The translations under genes and the position numbers were made by a program. Below the pieces are notes generated by a model that was given only the letters and a program-made list of their open reading frames with translations, was not told the DNA's origin and did no database searches. This document shows positions 6,726-12,569 of a stretch of DNA of 14,286 nt, piece by piece (the stretch's first letter is position 1; each line of letters begins with the position of its first letter). This DNA comes from Alkalibaculum bacchi. Its GTDB lineage: Bacteria > Bacillota > Clostridia > Eubacteriales > Alkalibacteraceae. The DNA lies in assembly GCF_937875145.1 (NCBI RefSeq), contig NZ_CALNCS010000219.1, positions 1 to 14,286 on the forward strand, given 5' to 3'.

Positions 6726-7772
6726 AGTCGTGTATGTAGATATATTGTATCTTTTATATGTATTCTAAGTGGATTTTTATTATCTTCAGGCAATCTATTC
6801 CTATGGGAGAGGGTATACGCTTTAGAAAGCAATCTTGTGAACCATTCGTATAGCTATGAGAGTACTGAAATACTGATTGTCGTTCTCCTTGCAATTTTAG
6901 GAGCTTTCTTAGGAAGAGTTGCTCTCTCAAAGAAACAGGCACCCCCTAAGGAAATTGACGACAAAGATGAATGGAGGGAATTGGCATCAGCTGCTGGGTA
7001 TCTATACGATGAAAAGCAAGACATCTTTTATACAAAATTAGATGCGTGGCAAAGAGATATGGGGTACTGTCGACTGTATGATGAAGCTTGTGCTCCTCTT
7101 AATCTAATTGTAGATTCTGAACCCATCTATTTCGAATACGGTAATAAAAGGTGGCTTATTCAATTTTGGAAGGGCCAATATGGAATGGCTCTAGGGTGTG
7201 AAATTGGCGTATACAATACAGAAGGACCTGATATTGATATACCTGGTTTATTTAATGGCACTTTTTTTCATACAGTAAGAGATGAAGAAATGCTTCAAAT
7301 GACCGTACGTTTAGAAAAACAAGGAAGAAAATTATTTTCGCGGCATGGAAGACATTGGTGGCATACTGGATTTATAGTAGGTGAGTTCGGTGAGCCATGG
7401 GAGCTCGTTATGCATACGGATATTACTTTTCCAAATAATCAAATGAGAGATGCATTTATTGGTGGGTTAAAGAGGAGAGGATACAAAGATAATGAGATAA
7501 AGGTAAAGGGCAATCGAGTTTTACTGAAATTTGATCAACCATATAGTGAACAGCCTATAAGTAGAGTAAAAATGACAGATGGCATTATTCAGAGTAAAAA
7601 TAAATTGCTTTGTAACAAATACGTTGACCTTACATCAGATTATGATACTTTCCCAGAAAAGATATCCGCCCTTCAAAAAAAATCTCCAGAGCTTTATAAT
7701 GTTGCTCTTATATTAGGAAAACCAGTATTGCTGTTTAAGTCCTTTGATAAGATTAAAGGGCACCTTAAATAA
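6708..7772 (+). CDS. membrane-anchored DUF4474-type protein
   Basis: The protein has about 354 residues. A hydrophobic segment (about 12-33) ending in VYALES looks like a signal peptide or first membrane helix, and a second membrane helix lies at about 54-73. After it comes a basic stop-transfer (SKK) and a large soluble domain (about 85-345). The part with YDEKQDIFYTKLDAWQ, the segment around YFEYGNKRWLIQFWKGQYG and GCEIGVYN resembles the clostridial DUF4474 family, whose function is unknown. I recognise the family from memory of its conserved W- and Y-rich block, not from a search. The start is uncertain: GTG at 6708, 6711 or 6732, or a rare ATT at 6720, which is the one well spaced from AGGTGG. 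The gene stands alone, before spoIIR. Confidence 0.75.
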   Translation: MVIFIFSRVCRYIVSFICILSGFLLSSGNLFLWERVYALESNLVNHSYSYESTEILIVVLLAILGAFLGRVALSKKQAPPKEIDDKDEWRELASAAGYLYDEKQDIFYTKLDAWQRDMGYCRLYDEACAPLNLIVDSEPIYFEYGNKRWLIQFWKGQYGMALGCEIGVYNTEGPDIDIPGLFNGTFFHTVRDEEMLQMTVRLEKQGRKLFSRHGRHWWHTGFIVGEFGEPWELVMHTDITFPNNQMRDAFIGGLKRRGYKDNEIKVKGNRVLLKFDQPYSEQPISRVKMTDGIIQSKNKLLCNKYVDLTSDYDTFPEKISALQKKSPELYNVALILGKPVLLFKSFDKIKGHLK

Positions 7773-7894
7773 GAGAAACGATTGGACAGAAAAATCGTAG
7801 GAGCTAAAAGTAGTATGAGGAAAGCTAAAGGCCAGCTATTAGCTACCAGTATGCGTGGGTCAAGTTAATGCAACGAATATTGAGTTTACATGGT

Positions 7895-7915
7895 AAAATC
7901 ATATTATGATTTTTT
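7895..7915 (+). terminator. terminator-like hairpin after the DUF4474 gene
   Basis: AAAATCAT (7895-7902), an ATT loop and ATGATTTT (7906-7913) continue into a T-run. It is perfectly paired but A-T rich, so it is a weak terminator. Confidence 0.4.
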
Positions 7916-7932
7916 GCTACTTTATAAGTAGC
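7916..7932 (+). repeat. perfect 7-bp hairpin
   Basis: GCTACTT (7916-7922), a TAT loop and AAGTAGC (7926-7932). It follows the previous hairpin without a gap, inside the larger inverted repeat. Confidence 0.5.
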
Positions 7933-8034
7933 TTAATAAGACCATTTAGGACGACCCCAATACATGGTAGCTGATGGCTGATGATTAAATTTTCCGATGT
8001 TTTCTCATGGATTAAAAAATATTTTTAATTTCGT

Positions 8035-8064
8035 GTATAATTTGGTGAATTCGGGTTCATACTC
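8035..8064 (+). promoter_or_regulatory. candidate forespore (sigma-F/sigma-G) promoter of spoIIR
   Basis: GTATA (8035-8039), an 18-base gap and CATACTC (8058-8064) match the sigma-G-type consensus GHATR-N18-CATnHTA in all positions but the last. The related sigma-F -35 box GYWTA is also matched exactly. spoIIR is a known sigma-F target in Bacillus, so the site fits the gene. Transcription would start near 8070, just before the ribosome binding site. Confidence 0.55.
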
Positions 8065-8095
8065 CTAACATAAGAAATAAAGGGGCCGATTATAT

Positions 8096-9001
8096 ATGAA
8101 AAAGATAATAGCATGTGGGTTAATCCTGCTTGTATTAAGCAGTGTTTTTGTCGTAAATACATATTCAAAAGAAGCAAGTTTAGATCTTTTTATTTTAGAA
8201 AGTAAGGTATTAAGTTCTAATGATTTAGCAAAAAAACTAGTTCGTTTTCACGTTATTGCAAATAGTGATACTGAAGTCGATCAACAAGTAAAACTAAAAG
8301 TAAAAGACGATGTACTAGAGTACATGATTCCTAAATTAGAAGCATCGACATCAAAAGACGAGACCATAAACATCATAAATAAAAACAGCAAAAAAATTCA
8401 GCATATTGCTGAAGAAACTTTGCGTACATATAATATGGACAATGATGTGTCTGTAGAATTAGAAACTACGTTTTTTCCTACAAAATACTACAAAGACTTT
8501 TCCTTGCCAGCTGGAGATTATTTAGCTCTTAGGGTCATTCTAGGGAGTGGGCAAGGAAAGAATTGGTGGTGTGTATTATTTCCACCATTATGTTTAGTAG
8601 ATGTGCAAACGGAGACGTCAACAGAAGAGGAACAAGAAAACAGTAAGCTATTGGCAAAGGATTCTCTAAAAAGTAACGATAGTATAGAAGAATTGCAAGA
8701 TAAAGAGAGAACAGAATCTAAAGAGTATTCTCATCAAAATAGTATTAGTGAAGAGAAGATAATAAAAAATGAAAGTGTAAGAAAATATTCCAAAACGATA
8801 GTACAGGATGAAGGATTTTCTAAAGAAGAAAATCAAGGGGAGGTTCAATATAAATACAATAAAGATGGTAAGAAGATGGTTCAAGAGCAACAATGCGACG
8901 AAGTTTCATCTAATGAAAGAAGTATTGAAGTAAGCAGTTCAAATCATAGTACTCCAAAAATACGGTGGAAGACATTGGAAATGTTGGGATTCTACAACTA
9001 G
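8096..9001 (+). CDS. spoIIR: stage II sporulation protein R
   Basis: SpoIIR is made in the forespore, exported to the intermembrane space, and triggers SpoIIGA-dependent processing of pro-sigma-E in the mother cell. The 301-residue protein starts with a signal-like segment (MKK then hydrophobic 4-20). Its conserved core (about 28-170) contains LVRFHVIANSDT (48-59), FFPTKYY (126-132), LPAGDYLALRV (137-147) and GKNWWCVLFPPLC (154-166). Residues about 172-286 form a highly charged, Glu/Lys/Ser/Gln-rich stretch without hydrophobic core, followed by the usual basic-hydrophobic end (KIRWKTLEML). Bacillus SpoIIR is about 224 residues, so this linker is an expansion. Start support: AGGGG ten bases upstream of the ATG. 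A forespore promoter candidate precedes it and a strong terminator follows. Confidence 0.93.
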   Translation: MKKIIACGLILLVLSSVFVVNTYSKEASLDLFILESKVLSSNDLAKKLVRFHVIANSDTEVDQQVKLKVKDDVLEYMIPKLEASTSKDETINIINKNSKKIQHIAEETLRTYNMDNDVSVELETTFFPTKYYKDFSLPAGDYLALRVILGSGQGKNWWCVLFPPLCLVDVQTETSTEEEQENSKLLAKDSLKSNDSIEELQDKERTESKEYSHQNSISEEKIIKNESVRKYSKTIVQDEGFSKEENQGEVQYKYNKDGKKMVQEQQCDEVSSNERSIEVSSSNHSTPKIRWKTLEMLGFYN

Positions 9002-9034
9002 CAGCTTCAATGGTTAATATATAGGTAACTAAGT

Positions 9035-9089
9035 AAAAAGGAGCTATTGCACTAGCATTTAAAAAACGTTAGTGGGATAGCCTCTTTTT
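9035..9089 (+). terminator. intrinsic terminator after spoIIR
   Basis: AAAAAG, GCTAT and CACTAGC pair with GTTAGTG, ATAGC and CTTTTT, with small internal mismatches and an A-rich loop of about 11 nt. The stem spans about 20 bp and ends in T5, 34 bases after the spoIIR stop. Confidence 0.75.
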
Positions 9090-9090
9090 A

Positions 9091-9119
9091 TTGAAAAGGG
9101 AAATAATGATAAATATAAG
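9091..9119 (+). promoter_or_regulatory. sigma-A-type promoter of the histidine kinase gene
   Basis: TTGAAA (9091-9096), a 17-base spacer and TATAAG (9114-9119), each 5 of 6 to consensus, directly after the spoIIR terminator. It leaves a leader of about 85 bases before the kinase start. Confidence 0.5.
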
Positions 9120-9210
9120 GAAAGGGGTGATTTACAAATTCATTCACTTACTTTAAAATGAGACTATAGACACATTAAAATATATTATCCGTTGAAAAGG
9201 GGGGATTGGA

Positions 9211-10524
9211 ATGAACATGGAATGGCAGATTGCTGGTTTTATGGTTTTTTTTGTAGAATCTATGATTCTTTTTAAGTATTTAAATGGGCAATTTACAGCA
9301 AAATATCATCATAATTTTAATCTGCTATATGTTTTGCTCATTACGGTCATGGGTTTTTTTTTGAGGCAATTTGCTATTATAGGAACGATTCTTTCTTACC
9401 TAGCTATATTTATTCTCATTAATTTTATTTATTTTAATACAATTCAACAAAAAGTAGTCGCATTAGGTACTTTTATGCTCTTAAATATAGCCATAGAAAA
9501 TGTGGTCATGTTATTATTTGTCGCCATATTCGATGTAAATATGACAGAAATTACGCAAGTTTCCCTTATAAGCATTGGCGCAATTGTCATTTCTAAAATG
9601 TTGTTATTTTTAATTATTACGTACCTTGTGCATAGAAAAACAAAAAAATTACTTTCTTTAAGAGTTCAAATTAGTAAGTTGACCAGTGTAAAAATTGTCT
9701 TATTTCTTATTCTGATCAATTTTCTTTTGATTTTAATTATTGATATTTATACTACTGTTCCACTACAAACGAATATTCGATTATATTTATTGATATTAAC
9801 CAATGTTTCTATTTGTGTATTATCTGTACATATTTATGAATTGCTTATAAAAGCATCAGAAGCGCAAATAGAATTAAAGCTTTTACTACAAAAAAAAGAA
9901 GCAGAACAAAAGTACAATCAAGAATTAGGTGTAGCAGTAGACAGTATAAGGGCAATTAAGCACGATATGTCAAATCACTTATCTGTTATTAGCGCATGCA
10001 TCGACTGTGAGGATTACGAAAAGGCAAAACATTATATTCATAAGATTACAGAGCCGATTAATTCCGTTAACTACCTTCTTAATATTGACCACTCGGTGAT
10101 AGCTTCGATTTTATATGTAAAAAATATGCTCGCGAAAAAGAAAGAGATTGCATTTGACACAGAAATCGACATTTACGATAATGTGTTAATAGATGATGTG
10201 GATCTTACAATATTACTAGGCAATATCCTAGATAATTCTATTGAAGCATGTGAAAAAATAGCGAATGAAGAAAAAAAAATAAGCTTATATATAGAAAGCG
10301 AAAAAGACTTCTTCTTTCTGGATTGTACCAATACGATAGATCAAGAAAAGGTTCAGTATAAAGACAAAAAATTATCTACTACAAAGAAAGATAGATCAAA
10401 TCATGGTTTTGGTTTAAAAAATATCCAAGCTGTTGTAGATAAATACGAAGGAAGTAAAAACATCGTCATTACAGAAGAGGATTTTACTATAGAAATTGTT
10501 TTAAAAAATATAAAGAAAAGTTAA
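9211..10524 (+). CDS. AgrC-like sensor histidine kinase with GHKL ATPase domain
   Basis: This 437-residue membrane sensor kinase has six or so N-terminal hydrophobic segments (about 5-22, 38-57, 59-77, 84-107, 118-140, 160-181, 190-211), without a large extracellular loop, as in AgrC/ComD-type peptide sensors. A coiled-coil-like linker follows (215-240). The phosphoacceptor helix has IKHDMSNHLSVI with H251. The HATPase_c_5-type domain shows the N box GNILDNSIEAC (337-347) and a single G box NHGFGLKNI (397-405), with a short ATP lid. The start at 9211 has GGGGGG nearby; the ATG at 9217 is an alternative. There is no response regulator, AgrB or AgrD gene next to it, so it is an orphan here and its signal is unknown. 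Family members sense peptides or small metabolites. Confidence 0.88.
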   Translation: MNMEWQIAGFMVFFVESMILFKYLNGQFTAKYHHNFNLLYVLLITVMGFFLRQFAIIGTILSYLAIFILINFIYFNTIQQKVVALGTFMLLNIAIENVVMLLFVAIFDVNMTEITQVSLISIGAIVISKMLLFLIITYLVHRKTKKLLSLRVQISKLTSVKIVLFLILINFLLILIIDIYTTVPLQTNIRLYLLILTNVSICVLSVHIYELLIKASEAQIELKLLLQKKEAEQKYNQELGVAVDSIRAIKHDMSNHLSVISACIDCEDYEKAKHYIHKITEPINSVNYLLNIDHSVIASILYVKNMLAKKKEIAFDTEIDIYDNVLIDDVDLTILLGNILDNSIEACEKIANEEKKISLYIESEKDFFFLDCTNTIDQEKVQYKDKKLSTTKKDRSNHGFGLKNIQAVVDKYEGSKNIVITEEDFTIEIVLKNIKKS

Positions 10525-10538
10525 TAGCCTAAATTTTG

Positions 10539-10547
10539 TGATATAAT
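10539..10547 (+). promoter_or_regulatory. extended -10 promoter of the thyX leader RNA
   Basis: TGaTATAAT is a perfect extended -10 element. No good -35 box is visible at 17 bases, which is normal for extended -10 promoters. The predicted first transcribed base is at 10553-10554, exactly where the 37-nt repeat begins. Confidence 0.55.
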
Positions 10548-10553
10548 ATTCGC

Positions 10554-10590
10554 ATCAGCAGATTGGATCGCAGAGCTCAGGACATTTTTT
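10554..10590 (+). repeat. 37-nt direct repeat, copy 1
   Basis: It is identical over 37 positions to 10727-10763. It starts at the predicted transcription start and forms the 5' strands of P1 and P2 of the leader RNA. Beyond the T6 run similarity continues weakly (CTTG then an A-rich stretch), with a 3-base difference. Confidence 0.9.
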
Positions 10591-10669
10591 GTGCTTGCAC
10601 AAAAAAATGATATGAGTTCTATGAGCAAGTGCCAACGACCTCAACTGCAGAGCAGTTGAGGCAATCTGC
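10554..10669 (+). ncRNA. structured leader RNA upstream of thyX (three-way junction)
   Basis: This is a candidate cis-regulatory or small RNA that I do not recognise as a known class. P1 is GCAGATTG (10558-10565) with CAATCTGC (10662-10669). P2 is GCTCA-GGAC (10575-10583) with GTTC-ta-TGAGC (10616-10626), continued after a 7-nt 3' bulge by ATTTTTTGTGC (10584-10594) with 10597-10608. P3 is CCTCAACTGC (10639-10648) with GCAGTTGAGG (10652-10661), loop AGA. P3 runs into P1 with no unpaired base, so the two could stack coaxially, as in many riboswitch aptamers. No terminator follows, so transcription probably continues into thyX. The 5' strand is repeated at 10727-10763. Confidence 0.55.
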
Positions 10670-10726
10670 GGCAAGAAGAGAAAAAGCAAAATAATAACTC
10701 GAACTATATTATTAGGTACAACTTAA

Positions 10727-10763
10727 ATCAGCAGATTGGATCGCAGAGCTCAGGACATTTTTT
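10727..10763 (+). repeat. 37-nt direct repeat, copy 2, just before thyX
   Basis: It is identical to copy 1 but lacks the 3' partner strands. Its GCAGATTG (10731-10738), GCTCA (10748-10752), GGAC (10753-10756) and ATTTTTT can pair, in nested order, with 10662-10669, 10622-10626, 10616-10619 and the A-run at 10601-10608. It ends 41 bases before the thyX start codon. Confidence 0.9.
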
Positions 10764-10804
10764 CTTGTAAACAAAGTAAAGACTAAAGATTTTGGAGGAA
10801 TAAA

Positions 10805-11575
10805 ATGCAGGAACAATTAAAGGTCATCCTCTTATCACATACGCCAGAGCCGGAAAAAATAATTTCGGCGGCGGCAAAACTATGCTACTCAAACTCGGGA
10901 ATTGACCACATATTAAAGGATTTGACGGAAGACAAGATAAACCAATTTTTGACCATGCTTATGGATATGGGACATGCTTCACCTATAGAACATGTAAGCT
11001 TTACCTTTGGAATAGAAGGCGTATCAAGGAGTTTGACTCATCAATTAGTCAGGCATCGATTAGCTAGCTACAGCCAAAAATCCCAGAGATACGTAAGAGA
11101 AGGTCAATTTAGCTATATTATACCACCTGAAATTGAAAAAAATGAAGAAGCAAAAGAGATCTATATTCACGCTATGGAAGAGCAACAAAGAGCATATGAT
11201 CAATTGGTCACTGTTTTACAGAAAAAGCATATGGAAGAAATAAAGGGACAATATAAGAGTGAGAAAAAAGCACTTCCTATAGCGGAAAAAGCAGCCATAG
11301 AAGATGCAAGGTATGTACTACCTAATGCATGTGAAACAAAAATAGTAGCGACTATGAACACAAGAGAATTACTTCATTTCTTTAATCAAAGATGTTGTAA
11401 TAGAGCTCAGTGGGAAATCAGAGAGCTGGCCACTCAAATGCTTATACTAGTTAAAAAAGTTGCCCCAATACTATTTAAAAATGCAGGCCCTAGTTGCGTT
11501 AATGGTCCTTGCCCTGAGGGGAAAATGACTTGTGGACGTATAGTGGAAGTGAGAGAAAAATTTGAGAAAATGTAA
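10805..11575 (+). CDS. thyX: FAD-dependent thymidylate synthase
   Basis: ThyX makes dTMP from dUMP with methylene-tetrahydrofolate as carbon donor and FAD/NADPH as reductant, releasing tetrahydrofolate. The 256-residue protein carries the diagnostic ThyX motif RHRLASYSQKSQR (83-95, pattern RHRxxSxxxxSQR), preceded by a HASPIEHVSFTF segment (57-68). It has further substrate-site residues in the ARYVLPNACETK stretch and in NTRELLHFFNQRCCNRAQWEIR. The C-terminal tail is Cys-rich (CVNGPCPEGKMTCG). The length is slightly above the usual 220-250. The start has TTTGGAGGAATAAA directly upstream. It is the first gene of a likely operon with rlmB (gap under 20 bases), and an unusual structured leader with a duplicated segment precedes it. 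Confidence 0.96.
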   Translation: MQEQLKVILLSHTPEPEKIISAAAKLCYSNSGIDHILKDLTEDKINQFLTMLMDMGHASPIEHVSFTFGIEGVSRSLTHQLVRHRLASYSQKSQRYVREGQFSYIIPPEIEKNEEAKEIYIHAMEEQQRAYDQLVTVLQKKHMEEIKGQYKSEKKALPIAEKAAIEDARYVLPNACETKIVATMNTRELLHFFNQRCCNRAQWEIRELATQMLILVKKVAPILFKNAGPSCVNGPCPEGKMTCGRIVEVREKFEKM

Positions 11576-11590
11576 AAGGATGGATTGCAT

Positions 11591-12343
11591 TTGAATACAA
11601 ACAAACCCTTAAAGGGGACAAGGCAAATAGAAGGTAAAAATCCAATAGTCGAAGCTCTTAAATCGGATGTAAGTATTGAAAAGATTATGGTGGCGAAGGG
11701 TAGAAGAGAGACTGGAGCACAAGAGCTGTTTGAATTAGCAAAGGAAAAGAAAATAAAGATACAACAAGTGGATCGTAAGAAACTAGACTTTACGAGTAAA
11801 ACTGGAAATCATCAAGGAATTATTGCAATTGCCACTGAGTATGAATACGCTGAAATAGAAGATATCTTAGAAAGCGCTAAGGTCAAGGGAGAGTCTCCTT
11901 TAGTGGTGATTCTAGATAAGATAACAGATCCTCATAATTTTGGAGCCATTATTCGTACGGCAAATGCTTGTGGAGTACATGGCATTATCATACCTAAAAA
12001 TCGCTCTGTAGATATTAGTCCCATTGCCATAAAGGCTTCAGCAGGTGCTATTGAGCACATGCCTGTTTGTAAAGTAACCAATTTAACCCAGACAATAAAG
12101 GAGTTAAAAGAAAAAGGATTTTGGATTGCTGGAGCGGAAATGGAAGGACAAAAATATTATGAAAGTGATTTCAAAGGTTCCATGGCAATTGTTATAGGCA
12201 ATGAAGGTGAAGGGATTAGTAGATTGGTAAAAGACGAATGCGATTTTCTAGTCTCCATTCCAATGTACGGTGAAATAGAATCCCTAAACGCTTCTGTAGC
12301 AACTGGAATACTGCTTAGCGAAGCGGCAAAACAGCGGAATTAG
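11591..12343 (+). CDS. rlmB: 23S rRNA (guanosine-2'-O-)-methyltransferase RlmB
   Basis: This SPOUT (TrmH-family) enzyme methylates the ribose of a conserved guanosine (G2251 in E. coli) in the peptidyl-transferase region of 23S rRNA. The 250-residue protein has an N-terminal substrate-binding domain (about 10-85, with IEGKNPIVEAL) and a C-terminal knotted domain. SPOUT motifs are DPHNFGAIIRTANACG (113-128), IVIGNEGEGIS (200-210) and SIPMYGEIESLNASVATGI (222-240). I prefer the TTG at 11591, seven bases after GGATGG. The TTG at 11585, two codons earlier, is also possible. The gene follows thyX by 15 bases and is probably co-transcribed. A 226-base spacer with strong hairpins separates it from yacP. 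Confidence 0.93.
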   Translation: MNTNKPLKGTRQIEGKNPIVEALKSDVSIEKIMVAKGRRETGAQELFELAKEKKIKIQQVDRKKLDFTSKTGNHQGIIAIATEYEYAEIEDILESAKVKGESPLVVILDKITDPHNFGAIIRTANACGVHGIIIPKNRSVDISPIAIKASAGAIEHMPVCKVTNLTQTIKELKEKGFWIAGAEMEGQKYYESDFKGSMAIVIGNEGEGISRLVKDECDFLVSIPMYGEIESLNASVATGILLSEAAKQRN

Positions 12344-12402
12344 TTCTGAAATGTAAGTTATAGGCGTAGGTTGCAGACTTCTTTCCTTATAGTCGTCACG
12401 AG

Positions 12403-12473
12403 CCTCACCAACCTTAGTGGGGGTAGTGCCACTCAATTTATCCTGCCTTTGGTAAGATAAATTGGGTACTACC
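12403..12473 (+). ncRNA. strong tandem-hairpin element between rlmB and yacP
   Basis: Hairpin 1 is CCTCAC (12403-12408) with GTGGGG (12417-12422). Hairpin 2 is GGTAGT (12422-12427) with ACTACC (12468-12473), ACT (12431-12433) with GGT (12465-12467), CAATTTATC (12434-12442) with GATAAATTG (12456-12464), and TGCC with GGTA around a TTT loop. Hairpin 2 has about 22 pairs with one 3-nt bulge and a 1x1 loop. No T-run follows, so it is not a normal terminator. It could be a processing site, a repeat element or a regulatory leader of yacP-sigH. Confidence 0.45.
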
Positions 12474-12477
12474 TTCA

Positions 12478-12490
12478 GTTCTAAGTAAAA
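12478..12490 (+). repeat. heptad-type motif GTTCTAA-GTAAAA
   Basis: It has the same composition as the repeats at 424-438 and 14118-14132. A degenerate set (GTTCTGA, AATGTAA, GTTATAG) lies at the other end of this spacer, at 12343-12363. It is probably a remnant of a dispersed repeat. Confidence 0.3.
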
Positions 12491-12569
12491 GAAAAAATGG
12501 TCATCGAAGGTGACTAATCACTTAGAATTTGGAACATATAGCGTAGAGCTTATGCGGAAGGAATGCATA

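Larger units (their letters stand above)
7831..7981 (+). repeat. imperfect inverted-repeat element of about 150 bp
   Basis: Left arm 7831-7861 and right arm 7953-7981 are imperfect reverse complements. The core AGCTACCA (7841-7848) matches TGGTAGCT (7965-7972) exactly, and GGGTC matches GACCC at the inner ends. Similarity weakens outward but continues for about ten bases (for example GGAAA at 7819-7823 against TTTCC at 7991-7995). It may be a small non-autonomous mobile element or the gene for a structured RNA. Confidence 0.45.
7773..8095. other. spacer between the DUF4474 gene and spoIIR
   Basis: No coding frame with a ribosome binding site was found. It holds a small stem (7778-7783 with 7793-7798), a long imperfect inverted repeat (7831-7981) enclosing two perfect hairpins, and a forespore-type promoter (8035-8064). 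Just before spoIIR is AGGGG at 8081-8085. Confidence 0.5.

Noticed and set aside
9127..9156. Short leader peptide (GTG start, 9 codons) before the histidine kinase gene
   Set aside because: The GTG overlaps the purine-rich stretch that would be its own ribosome binding site, and the peptide shows no regulatory codon run.
10554..10763. Two 37-nt identical repeats as a minimal CRISPR array
   Set aside because: Only two copies, separated by 136 bases that are partly complementary to the repeat, with no cas genes and a repeat that is not of CRISPR type. The structured-leader reading explains the pairing better.
12403..12473. T-box riboswitch before yacP (GGGGGTAGTGCC resembles part of the antiterminator)
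   Set aside because: The core sequence does not match the conserved T-box bulge, there is no Stem I or terminator, and the downstream genes are not amino-acid related.
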